NCBI RefSeq assembly: GCF_028389875.1
Contig: NC_084677.1
Span: forward strand, 13,000,017 to 13,064,016
From: Rhea pennata
Taxonomy: Eukaryota; Chordata; Aves; Rheiformes; Rheidae
Direction: 5' to 3'
Length of the DNA: 64,000 nt
Part shown: positions 31,119-42,200 of the stretch, one piece after another
How the letters are laid out: each line of letters starts with the position of its first letter
How positions within the stretch are numbered: the stretch's first letter is position 1
Translations under genes and position numbers: made by a program
The notes under the pieces: generated by a model
Told to the model about the DNA's origin: nothing
The model's database searches: none
The model's input: the letters and a program-made list of their open reading frames with translations, nothing else

Positions 31119-31125
31119 CATATAG
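31119..31125 (-). promoter_or_regulatory. PDGFA: TATA-like box of PDGFA
   Basis: The minus strand reads gcgCTATATGctgc. It is the only TATA-like word in the GC-rich block directly downstream of the G-rich element. Start of transcription is then expected about 25-30 bases further on, near 31094, giving a leader length close to that known in mammals. Mammalian PDGFA is described as having a TATA box behind a G-rich element. Confidence 0.5.
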
Positions 31126-31144
31126 CGCTGCCGCGCTGCCATGC

Positions 31145-31188
31145 GCCTCCCCCGGCCCTCCCCCGGCCCTCCCGGCCCCAGCCCCGCA
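31145..31188 (-). promoter_or_regulatory. PDGFA: G-rich promoter element (quadruplex-capable)
   Basis: The minus strand carries runs of 3-5 G separated by 1-3 bases over 40 bases (ggggctggggccgggaggg, then two ggccgggggagg units). This fits both Sp1-type sites and a G-quadruplex. The human PDGFA promoter has a nuclease-hypersensitive G-rich element in the same place relative to the TATA box, so I read this as its counterpart. Sequence differs in detail. Confidence 0.6.
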
Positions 31189-31286
31189 AACAACAAGTAG
31201 CGGCGGTGCCGCCAGCTGCGGCCCCTGCTCCGCGGCGCCGGGGGCTCTGCCCGCCCGCGCCGAGAAAATTTATGATAAATAATCCG

Positions 31287-31304
31287 AATAATAATAATAA
31301 TAAA
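31287..31304 (+). repeat. (AAT)n microsatellite
   Basis: Six units, upstream of the PDGFA promoter within the CpG island. Confidence 0.9.
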
Positions 31305-31524
31305 AGGAAGCAAACGCGGAGCCGGGGCAGGGCTGGGCGCCCGCGGGAGCGGGGCAGCCCCTGCCGCGCCGCCCCGGCCCTCTGCGGCACTGGGGCGGCG
31401 GCGCGGCGAAGGGCTGGAGCCGCTGCGCAGCGGCCGCCCTGGGCCCTGCCGGCATCCACCTTGTGCCCGGCCTCGCCTGCAGGGCGGAAAGGGCTCGCCA
31501 TGATCGAGGAAGGGTCGTTTCCGT

Positions 31525-31558
31525 CTTTTTTTTCTTTTTTTTTTTTTTTTTTTTTTTC
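31525..31558 (+). repeat. Poly(T) tract
   Basis: About 30 T broken by one C, within the CpG island upstream of PDGFA. Confidence 0.9.
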
Positions 31559-31714
31559 CTCCTACGGGGGGTGGGGGGGGCTCTTTTTTTTTGCAGAAGG
31601 AAAGACTGGCTGGCGGTATTATTATTATTTCTTTTTCCTTTACTGTTGCAGCTCAGCTTTCATTGCACGAGAGCAAATCCTCACCCTTAAAAATAAAAAA
31701 GCCCTCCTCCCCGC

Positions 31715-31738
31715 AATAATAATAATAATAATAATAAA
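31715..31738 (+). repeat. (AAT)n microsatellite
   Basis: Eight units of AAT, in the distal part of the CpG island. Confidence 0.9.
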
Positions 31739-31861
31739 CAAGCCGCGCGGGGTGGCCGTGAGCGGCAGGCGCCCTCCGCCCTGCGGCACCTGGCTGCGGC
31801 ATGCGCGGCCGCGGGGCTCCCCGCCGCGGCCGCGGAGGCGCGGCGCCCCGGCCGCCCCCGG

Positions 31862-31885
31862 CCCGCCGCCGCCGCCGCCGCCGCC
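31862..31885 (+). repeat. (CCG)n microsatellite
   Basis: About eight CCG units near the outer edge of the CpG island. CCG/CGG runs near promoters are prone to length change and methylation. Confidence 0.9.
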
Positions 31886-32536
31886 CGCTGCCTCCCCGCC
31901 GGGAAAATGCCCCTTCTCCGCGGCGCTGCGCTGGCACAAGGTGCCTGCTGCACCCTGACACCTCCCCGAACTCATTGTGATTTAAATAACAGCCCTTTCT
32001 CATCTAAACAAAGCATCTTAATAGCAGATGCAAAGAATTCAGCTCATCTGAAAATCCAATAGCATTTAAGTGGATTAACTGCAATAACACAACTGAGGAG
32101 TGATACTATCCTTCATGGAAGACAATAGACTGTAAATGCACAGCCAGGGAGACTTATCCTTTCATCTCTGAATTTCCTTCAGCATTTCAAAAGCGAATGC
32201 TTTCTAGAAGCCCTGAAGGGGTTTGCACGCTACTGGCTTGGACATGCTTCTAGGAAACAACCTGTGCTTTAATGGGCACTTTGCAATTGCATAGAAGTTC
32301 CCACCAAAACAGAAGTGGCCTTTCAAGTACGTTTAATTCTCTCTCGTGATGTCATGTAGACTTACAGGGTGGTCTCCAGGACCACAAGGGAAAAAAAAAA
32401 AAAAAAAAGTGGGGGTTGAAAAGGGAAAAAAAGGAAAAGAGATGTAAAAGATTTGAAAGCACTTTAAAAAGGGGATTTTTTTTTTAACAGAAAATGCTGA
32501 GCCAGTGTGGAGCCATTCTCAAATGCTTTCTGATTA

Positions 32537-32580
32537 AAAAAAAAAAAAAAAAAGGAAAAAAAAAAAGAAAGAAAAAAGAA
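32537..32580 (+). repeat. A-rich tract
   Basis: Interrupted poly(A) of about 40 bases. A shorter A run lies at 32391-32408. No element with this tail was recognised. Confidence 0.85.
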
Positions 32581-34423
32581 TAGAAGGTCTGAGTGCCACA
32601 TTGCAGCAGGCCCGTCCTCGCTGGCTGCACTCAGGCCAACAGGGTAAGCGGGAGACGGACCAGAGCAGGGCATTTTGCTAAGCTGCCATCGCTTTCTTAC
32701 ATGGGGGTTTACATCACAGAAGCAAAAAGTGATGACTTCAGTTAAAAAATGTCTGATCTGCACTTATCATTTGCTGGGGTTAAAGAAACAACTCCTATGG
32801 TCTGGGTTGTCATAGTAATAAAAATAATAATTACCAAACAGTGAAATAGATTCTGACAGTACCAGTCTCACTGAGCATTTACTTCACTTTTCTTTGTTCA
32901 TTGGCTAATGTGTATCTGGCATAAGGATTGCTGGGTATTTGTGTGTAGCTCTTCCAAGTGATATTCCCCCATTAAAGCTAACGTGGAGATAATTTCTACT
33001 GTATCTATTGTTAAGAAGTCTTTGCAGTTTTGATTTTTCTTGCATTTCCCTCAATTTTATGAGAAACATACTGCATCAGCATCTTTTTTAAATCTGTCAT
33101 TGTTGAGCCCAGATAAGCATCTTTCCTTTGGGTCGAGTTACACTTGAAGTAGCTTTTAACATTAGACTGTTTATATGGATCATTGCAAATATTTGATAAT
33201 AATGAAAAATATGTAAGATCCCAGAAGAGAGTGAAGACCAGAGAATGTGAATAAAATTCACACAAAGATTCTGCAAACAGCTTTATACTTGGGTTGTTTC
33301 TCTGCTTACGAAACAAATTTTCTCCTTGGGTGTTGTGTGGTATAAAAATGCATTTGCTCTAAGTTGTGAGAGTCTTTAAAGCATTCAAAGATATATCTGC
33401 ATGAAAAACACTGTACAAGAGAAATAAAGCACCTCACTTCTGCATGGCACCCTTCCTACAGTCTATAGGTCTATTAGACCTGCATGTACCATGCATGGAA
33501 TATTATATTCTGTGCAGTACCTACAGCCACCCATGTGGAAAGAGTGACAGGGTGGTATTTATAGGTTTAAAAGAAAATCAGTACAAAAAACAGAGCATCA
33601 GAAAATTACGTTTTGCCCTTTTTTATGTATTTAACAGGAGCAAGCAAGATGGCACTTGTCTAATTTAAAAGTGTTGCGCATACTGTTAAAAGTCCCTCAA
33701 ATGTTAGGAATTATAATAGAACATTACAGACGGTTGAGAGGGAGGACCTCAGGCTTTGCGCAGCACTTGGCGTGGGGGGGGGGACGTGCTGAAGCTCCTT
33801 CATACAGACACAAAATGAAACGACTTCAGTGGCACGAGCAGTTTCTGCAAGCGGTGACGCACAAACGCAGGGCGCCCCCAAATCAGGTTCCCAGCCCCGT
33901 TTACACCTCTCATTTAAACCAGTGCGGGCTCAGGTGTCAGCAACGCAGCTAGGTCGAGCCACGTGGCGGGCCAACTCATGTATCAAAGAAGCTTCCCAGG
34001 TTGCAGAAAGGGTGCATGAGCTGGGAGAGCCGCTGAACCGTGGCAGGGGGACAGGCACTCCGGGACTTTGCCTCATTGGTAATCACATTAAAACTAATAG
34101 AATGAGTTTAGGGTAGATTTGGGGGAGAAGTGGCCTCCTTTGATGTTAGTGGGCTGTTTGGGACTGTATGAAGCAATTGAGTGCATCCTGCTAGATATGT
34201 CCTGTCCCGGCACCTAAAGACATACCAGCAACAGGGCTCCAGCAATGGACCATAAGAAGTGCTCTCAGAGATTCACACCTCGCATCACTGAGCATCAGTG
34301 CTGAACTATCTAATACCAGGGATAAAAGTTCAGATAATCAAATCCAGAGAGCTACATAGGAAGCTCAGCCACTTTGGGTAGTTTCTCTCTGTTTCTGAAT
34401 GTTCATTTCTTTGACTTGTAGTT

Positions 34424-34830
34424 TCAGAGAGGCAGGTGCCCGTGATGGGGAAGGTCATCTTCCTTCTTGCTTGATTGGCACCTGCCTTGGGAAACGGGTA
34501 CAAAGATGTCCCAGGTGTGAGCAAAGTGCAGGCACAGGAGTACAAACACAGAACACTTAGGCAGGAAAACGAGGCTCTTCCCTGAAACCTGGCCCATGAA
34601 GAGCAACAAGCAGCGAGATGCAAGGAGAACAAGCAAGACAGTTGTTATTCCAGCTGTTACACCTACAAATATTATTTCCTCCTTTTCCAGCTCTTCCTTT
34701 TGGATCCCTTCACTGGCTCCATCCTTCTTGTGGAGCTCTGTTTTCTTTGCAGCCTTCTTTGGTGCGGCTTTCCAGATGCTTTCATGGTTGATAATTTTCA
34801 AATAATCATAAGATGCAAATCTGCTATGAG
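34424..34830 (-). other. Unassigned open frame with a Lys/Glu-rich segment and one transmembrane helix
   Basis: The minus-strand frame is open from about 34840 to a TGA at 34424-34426. It reads ASYDYLKIINHESIWKAAP, then KKAAKKTELHKKDGASEGIQ, then KEELEKEEIIFVGV, then a hydrophobic span TAGITTVLLVLLASRCLLLF, then a less ordered tail. A charged segment followed by a helix of about 22 apolar residues resembles a single-pass membrane protein. There is no upstream ATG before an in-frame stop, so it could only be an internal or last exon (acceptor-like CTCATAG or CATAGCAG near 34830) or a decayed remnant. I do not recognise the family. Confidence 0.25.
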
Positions 34831-37369
34831 GTTTCAGTTAAGCGGAGCGAGCCGAAAGGGCTCCGTAAAGCTATGCAGAGCCCTGGGAAGTGAATACATG
34901 AGGTAGCTGCAGCCTGTTTAACCTGCGTGGGTCAGTAACTCCAAGCCACAATATTTCTGGAGATGATTTGCTCTGCTGGGAACCGGATAGGTCCCATGAG
35001 AGCATTTAGTGAGGGAGTGAGACCCAATTCTGCCTGTAGCGGTGGGCTGGCAGGAGCCACGGCAGCGTGACACACAGTTCACCTTCAGGGCTGGAGCCCA
35101 CGCTGGCAGCCCTGCCAGCCCGGGTAGCAGGATACCATGTTTAGGCATTAACAGGCCACTTGCATACCTGCCCCGGGCGCTATTTTCATGGGTGTAGGAA
35201 GTTGCTCATGGCTCTCCAGCCCTATGGGACAGTGGGATCGCTGCAAGTCTAGGACACCTCCTCACCGGTGGATTCAACTGTTAAGTATGGGCTGCGTTTT
35301 GTCAGTAATACTTAGCTCATCCAGCTGAAAACCTGTTAAAATATCGGCATGATTTAAGGTATATGAGGTCGGTAGACTTTGTAAATGAAAACTAATATGC
35401 TCTGGCCTTGGCCTCCAGGGCCCTGTGCGTGGCGTACTCATTTATCCTTTGCAATGTGGGTGTAAAACTCTGCTCCTCTGACTCAAATCAAAGCCAGTCG
35501 CAGCAATTCTGTGGAGACTATCCAGGATGTAACTCAGCCATGCAAAGTACCATAAAATTGTGATATTATTCTTCATTGTTTGTAACTTGGAAGCCTGTAA
35601 AGGCCTAGTTTGGAGCAGTCCATTTTATTAAGCTCCATCCAAACACAGCGAGATAGTTTTCTTCCGAAGTATTCGTATCCTCAAAGTGCAAGCCCGGTTT
35701 GTGTTCTGGTATCCATGCAACCTCATTGCTCCTACAACATTACACATTTGTCCTGTGAGATTCCCTCCCTTACAATAAAAACTCACAAGAACGATACATG
35801 CATCCTCGGCTCCGCACGCACCAGAGGCCGCAGGATCCAGCTTCTCCCGTAGGATACAGGAGATACAATGACTGCTATAGTGGGATAGCTAATTTATTGT
35901 GAACTGCAGGTGTTTGCAATGGCTGTGAAGTTTCCTAATTGAATTTCTGACCCTTTTTGTTGCAGAAACCCAGTTAATAGGAAGGAGAAGGGCAAATAGA
36001 AGGATTGCTTTTCTTTTTTTTTTTTTTTTTCAAAAATCCTAGTGTAGTTATGTACATTTTTCCTTTCACTTTCTTACATCTTCTGGAAACGTGGCAGTCC
36101 TGCCGTAGCCTCTGTGGCAGCGGTGGCCAGAGCAGAGCAGACAGCCCTCGCTGGGGCATCCCTTTCCCAGCCAAACGTCCTGAGGGGCTCAGCACTCGGC
36201 ACGTCGCTGATTGGAAATGCAGAGAGGACGTGGTGAAGCGAAGTAACTGCCCTGTGACTGTGGGCACGCTGTGGACGGGGAACTAGCAGCAACCATTGCC
36301 AAAGCCACCTCTGATCTCCCAGCCGCCATCTCCATTTCTCAGGGCACATTTTTAGCGTTGTCCGACTGTATCCTAGGTCCAGCTGAGACTCCTAGAAGCC
36401 CAGAGGACACATTCCCTCCGTTTACACCGCAACGGAATTTCTTCTTTCTTGCAAAAAAGTGAGACGTGGAACCACCTTCCCCATCTGACGGCGTATAGCC
36501 TTCGTTTATCTTTAAGGAGCGTTTTGTGCCGCTGCACCCATCCATCCGGCTACAGACGCCCTTCTTTCCTGGAAAACAGTGGGGAATGCTGCGGTAACGG
36601 GGCCGGCAGGAACGGCCCTTTAACTGCATTGTCTGTTTAACTGCAGCGCGGTCTCTCCTGCGCTTGGTGCTTTCCATAAACAGCCAGTCATCCTGCAAGG
36701 GGAGGGAGAGGATGATAAATAATCCTGTTATTCATGCCACTGCGTTCTTTCATGAAACTGGGAAAAGGCAAAATAAAGTGGCGACTGTGAGGCTGAGAAA
36801 GAAATTCAAGGGAGTGGGTTGTGTTGCTGCAGTTATTTTGGGCTAGAAGAAAATCTGAAAAGAGAAAGGTGAGCAGAAGAGGTTTCAAACACCAAGAAGG
36901 AAGCTGAAAAATGAGGGATTAAAGAAGAGCTTTCTCCACATCCTAGCTTTGTGTCTCGACTAACTCAGGGCAGCAAAGCGGAGGGAATCGCTGCCCCGCG
37001 CTGCCACCGAACCACCGGCGACCAGCCCGGCCCTCGGCTTGTGAGCACCTTGGGGCGAGAGCATCTTGTGCCTGGGGAGCGTGTAGGCACCTTTACGGCT
37101 TCAGCAACGACACGACTGTGTTCCGGGGGAGCGACGCCTGGGACTAGGACGAGGCGAGCCGCGTTGCTCTACTCTCCAAAAAGTGCCTCTTTCCCCCACA
37201 GCTTCGTGCCGTCGGTGCAATTCCCACGGACGTGTAGGAGCTTAAGCTGTTGTAAGCAAGGCGGCCTTGGAGCCTAGGTGCTGTGTGCCGAGAGGGAGGA
37301 TTCCTCTCCCTGTCCTAGATACTTCAGATGGGAAAAAAAGGGAACATTTAAGACGTCAGCCTCTCTGCT

Positions 37370-37440
37370 AGTGTAAATGGGACCAGCTCCATTTCACTCC
37401 AGTTCGGTGTCTCTGTTATACCGTCATTGCGTGAAACTCC
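37370..37440 (+). repeat. Old amniote repeat fragment
   Basis: It reads 'gctagtgtaaatgggaccag', then 'ctccatttcactccag', the same order of words as in the repeats near 6.5 kb. Confidence 0.4.
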
Positions 37441-37778
37441 CGTTAAGGCAAATGGAAATTACACATGGTGTGATGAGAAAGCAATAGGTACCTTTGTAAA
37501 TACTGCAAAATCACATGAGCCGCGTGTATCTTTGCTGAGACACCCTGCCAAACTAGCAGGTGGTTTTTACATCAGGCCTTATATTAACACACTCCTACGT
37601 GTGTCTGGCTGCATCTGCTGCATTAATGATCATTGGGTGCATAATGGCTGGGTTAGTTTGTGAAGTTAAATACCACGGGCAACCGCCCAGCCACGATGCC
37701 TGCTAACGTTAAACTGCTCACGCTGCTTCTGTTGGTACCACGGGTTTTATTATCGCCTGGTGCTTATACTCTATGAGT

Positions 37779-37915
37779 TTTTCTTTCTTTCCTCCTCTCC
37801 CTGCATTTTTCCCTTGTTCCTGCCCATTCTTTCCCCTGTTCATGGTTTCCAGCTCTCCCCCCTCCTTCATTTTCTCCTACTTTCTCCACAGCTTTCTCGT
37901 CTCTTTTTGGTGGAT
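37779..37915 (+). repeat. Long polypyrimidine tract
   Basis: About 135 bases that are nearly all C and T on the plus strand, ending in 'ctccacagctttctcg'. It is not a simple repeat of one unit. Confidence 0.75.
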
Positions 37916-39468
37916 GCTAGAGAAGAGGAACACTGCGGCCAGCCCTGGAGCCCCCACCTCGCCCCAGCGGGCCGGGGAGCCGCGGGTGCTCGTCCAGCCG
38001 GGGCGCGCCTGGCACACAGGGTGGCACTTGGAGGCCTGTGGGTTGGAGATGCTGCCGGTTTAACTCCACCTGCTCTTAGTGGCTGCTACGGAAGTGAAAA
38101 AGGCCAGATCAGCAATTGATGCAGTTTGAAAAACCTCCTCTACTTTTACTGTAAACGCAGACATCAAGCATAGCTGGTGGAACTGTGACCGAGTTCAAAG
38201 CCACTGAGAAAACACGTGCCCTTAACAACATCCAGGGGAAAACCCTGGTTTTACTGAGGTCAGTGAAAAAACTTTTTAGGGAATTAGTCTTCCACTGTAA
38301 TTACCAAAGACTCTTGAAATGTTCTGTGGCCAGGCATGCAGAAACTGGGAAGGGCCAAATCTGAATTTGGCTATCCTAGGCTTCTACCAAAAAACCTCTA
38401 CCTTTGTAGGGCCCTAACTGAAGCTAGACAGAACTTCCCAAAGATGATGTGTGTGCTCAGCTGCCGTTGAAATGGGGGGGGACATTACTGAATTAGAAGG
38501 ATTTCAAAACTACCCCTCTGTCCTCTTTTGTTTATAATTGAGATGTAAAAATTCAAATATCCATGCTAGTGTGATATTTGTTTCCATTGCCCATGCTTTT
38601 AGTCTCACACTTGTTGTCCTGGTCCTTCATGGGGGTCTCCCCTTTGGTCCCAAGCTGCCTTAGCTGAAGGTTTGGTTTCCTGCTGTAATTCCATGGTGTG
38701 TGCACACATTCAAATACACCAGCTGGTGGATCTTATTCACGGCTTAATCACTTCCCTCTGGAGGTGTGTGGTGTCTGTGTGGTCTTACTCAGGCCCAGCT
38801 TTCTGAGGGATGCAGAGGCAGGGTGCAAATACAGCTCAGGTTCAGCCCAGCACTGAAGAGCATGACTAACCGCAAGCAAGCGCGGAGTAGTCCATTGACT
38901 TCATCAGGATGGGTCTGCTTCTTTCCCCAGTGGAAGCAGCTCCACCCTTTCCATCTCATGGTCATCTCAGCATCACGTTGCTGGCTGCCCACTGGGTTTC
39001 CACACTTCTTGGTGACTTTCCCCAGGCCCCCTCTGATCTCATAACCACATCTTCCCCAGTAGGTCGCCATATGGCCCAGTCCCACCCTCCGTAGGGGTTG
39101 GCTGTGTCACTGCTGCTTTCCCATCCAGCTGGAATTCCCTCCGACTCCCTGGAGCCATCTACCCCCATAAATGCCATCAGAAAACTTCGGCTGGGAGGAA
39201 CTTCTGCACTGCGTCTGCGTCTTGTTTCTTTGCTTCGTGGTTGTGTAATTCAAACTGGCTGTCGATTTAATTTGAAACGCCATTACGCCAGAATAAGGCC
39301 TTGGCATTTGCAGCATTTGAGAAAGATAAAATAGCGATAGGGAGCCAGATGGCTCAAGAGACTGGGAATCATCTATGGAGCCTTTACCTTCTACGTCACT
39401 GCTTCAAAATGCAGCTCTGACCTGCAGTGAACTTTGTAGTCTCAGTCCAATTTCTAGCGTACGGATGG

Positions 39469-39942
39469 TTATGCCAGAAAAACATCCTTCATGAAACAGT
39501 GCCTGCTTTGGCTGGGAGGCCCAGAGAAGTGTGTGGTGGTCTCCTCAAAGACAGGGTAGTCCCACTGGCTGCACAGGAATGACTTGTCCCAGTGGCACTC
39601 ACTGTGCTTGTGCCTGGGCTGCGGTGAGGGAAATGCAATTTGCAGCACTGCCCGCTTGGCCAGCTTCCACAGGGAATACGTTTCTTTCTCTCTCAAATTA
39701 GCTTTTAAACCATTTTGAAAATATCCAAGTTGTCTCCTGAAGACAGTAACTCTGCACTCCCAGAGGTCTGACTTTGACCCCATGTGTACCAGCCTCATGA
39801 AAGGCTCCTCAAGGTGCAGGAAGCTTTGCCAAAGCATGGTAGAAAGAGTAAGAAGCAAATGAGAAGTATGTCTGCTGTGTCCTGAGGATAAAAACAGTAT
39901 GAGAACAAAACCTGGCCATACGCATAGCAGCCAGGAGGCCAT
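39469..39942 (-). other. Unassigned 157-codon open frame with a signal-peptide-like start
   Basis: ATG at 39942-39940 in strong context (agtATGg, A at -3, G at +4), stop TAA at 39469-39471. The N-terminus MASWLLCVWPGFVLILFLSS is signal-peptide-like. The rest has scattered cysteines and no domain I know. Directly after it the sequence tttttatcctcag|gac would also be a good splice acceptor. One or two frames of this length are expected by chance in a window of this size, so confidence is low. Confidence 0.15.
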
Positions 39943-40991
39943 ACTAGACAGTTATATTTTCTTGTGGTCTGGTCTTCCTTCCTTCTGATAGTTGTTTTCC
40001 AATTAAGCTATGAATGAAGAAAAAAGAAGCAGGTACCAGAGAAGAGTGAAATGGCACTGAAGTCATTGCACATGGAAGAGGAGAAAAGCAATCCAAACCT
40101 CCAGGTTTCATTTACCAGGGCCGTAACTGTTTGACAGTGCTTCAGACTCCTTTCTGCTAAAGATCTTTACCATACCTGAAGGCAACATTGCCAAGAACCT
40201 GTTTCTCCTTGCGAGGTGCCTTGACTTTGGCCTGGCTTGTCCCTTGTCTCTCCTGAGGCCATCTTCACTAAAATAACCCTCCTGCCCTGCCCCTGCTTGC
40301 CCTGGGCTCTCCTTCCAGTTCCCATGGGTGGGTGATACGCTGCCAACGTCCCTCAGGGCTCTCGGCTGGAGGACCCACACTGCCAAGCCTCTTCCCATGG
40401 GCTCCCCAGCAGCCGGCTTCACACTGCACATCCATAATCCCAGCTCAGCTCTGGGAATCTGCTTTGTACCATTAGCCATCGCTTGGTTTATATTCGCGTA
40501 TCAGGCTGTGACCCTGAACTGGCTTCTCCCTTCAAATTCCTTCCACTTGGCTCTGCCCACACTGTCCACAGAGCCTCTCAAAGAAAAGCAACTTGGGAAA
40601 AAAATAAAAGAAGAAGAAGAAAAATCCCCTTCACAACCAAACGTCCTTCTTTCTCCAGGCATCTCCACCTGGGTGTGGTTTCCCCACGCTGCCCCACAAC
40701 CTGGGCACAGAGGCCACTGGGTCAGGGCGTCCCGGCGAGCAGCAGGGGCACCCACGTGGCACCCGCAGGCCGCCCCTTCCCCAGCTGCCCGGGAGCAGGG
40801 AGACTGCCTGGACGCGCCGCACTGCAGTGAAAATGTGCTTTTCTCCAGCTCCCTTCCTCAACCGGCATCTCTCAGCATCCACCGTTACCCATCCCTGGGT
40901 CTTCTGCTGAACTCCCGCAGGGCGGTAACGTGGCCCACGAGGCTTCCTGCTTTCCTTACCAGCCAGGAAAACCCCCTTGCAATCTCATTCC

Positions 40992-41079
40992 TATGTATAT
41001 ACACACACATATATATAGAGGACTGGAGATATATATATATATACACATATACACACACCCCTATACATATATACATAGG
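40992..41079 (+). repeat. CA/TA compound microsatellite
   Basis: About 88 bases of (TA)n, (CA)n and (TA)n blocks broken by 'gaggactggag'. Confidence 0.9.
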
Positions 41080-42141
41080 ATGTCCACACAGGGCAGCAGT
41101 TACATGAGCGTGCTGGTGGGTGTTGAGCTTTGCATTTGCCCTCGTGAGTTCATGCCAAAAACATTTGCAAGTTCAGCTGGTTTGCAGGATTTCTCTCTCC
41201 CTCTCTCCTTCTCCCTTTCATGGTTATTTATTGAGTCTAATAAATGCGTCCTGCTTCTTGTCCCCCCTCCCCAGCAGGCCATACCGCTTACCCCTGCCTC
41301 GCGCTTGCTTTTCTGTTTGCAGCCCCGCGGGGTTTATCGTGCCCTTGTCCTGCCCTGAATTCTGAAAGATCAGGCTTTCGGCTGCAGGCTCCAGGCGAGA
41401 CTTTCAGTCAGATCAAAATAAATTATGTCATACTCATTGCTGTTATCAAGCCTTCCCTTTAGCCTCTATTTTCAGCAGCTATTTTTGGATGATTAATAAT
41501 TTACAATGAGACTTGGCAAAGCAATGGTTAAGGGACAAAGCTGATCTGACTCAGGAGCCCTCTGGACAGAAGCAGTTTTATAAAGTCTTAGAAGTGCTAT
41601 TTTTTCTTTAGGAAAGGAGTGGATTTTTTTTAAGTGTTGTGAGAACAGGAATGTTTCTTTTTTAGCCAATTCCACATACTTTTTGTTATAGGAGAAGATG
41701 TGGTCTGAGGGTTTTAACAGAGGCTAAAACAGGGGAGAACTGGATCTATTTTGGTGCTGTATCAAGTGAATAGGAAATAATCGAAAATGCTCTCTTAAAA
41801 ATGAGTTTAGCAGCAGCTCACAGCGAGCCCTGTTCAGCAGACAGCCCTTGCCGTACCTGTGCTGCAGTCAGCAGGCCACGCAGCTGGGTGTAAACGTGAG
41901 GCTTTGACCCATTCGCACTCCTTGGCCAAAATACACTCCTTTGATCGTGCTCTCTGGTGAATTGAGGTTTCATACATATTTCTGATGTTAAAAAAGCAGC
42001 ATTTTGGCACCCACAGGTTGCTGCAATGCTATTTCCAACAGCATGTATTGGATGTGGACAAACATGTCTTGTCTAGGACACAGCCCAGACTCTCACAAAT
42101 GCTGGGTAAGGGGCAGCGTGCAGCTTTGCTGGGTCTGCTCT

Positions 42142-42200
42142 GCACCAAATAACCCATGCCGTGCACTGAGTAACCCGTGCCGCGCACCAAATCACCCGGG
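42142..42200 (+). repeat. Short tandem array, three units of about 20 bp
   Basis: Three consecutive units: gcaccaaataacccatgcc, gtgcactgagtaacccgtgcc, gcgcaccaaatcacccggg. They diverge at several positions, so the array is old or gene-converted. Confidence 0.75.

Noticed and set aside
33011..33316. 101-codon minus-strand frame, considered as a partner exon for the transmembrane frame at 34.4 kb
   Set aside because: No convincing acceptor or donor links the two and the sequence lacks membrane-protein character.
40328..41107. 259-codon frame, the second longest in the window
   Set aside because: It lies in a GC-richer patch, ends by translating the CA/TA microsatellite into Tyr-Ile-Thr-His repeats, and has no domain. 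Chance plus composition explains it.
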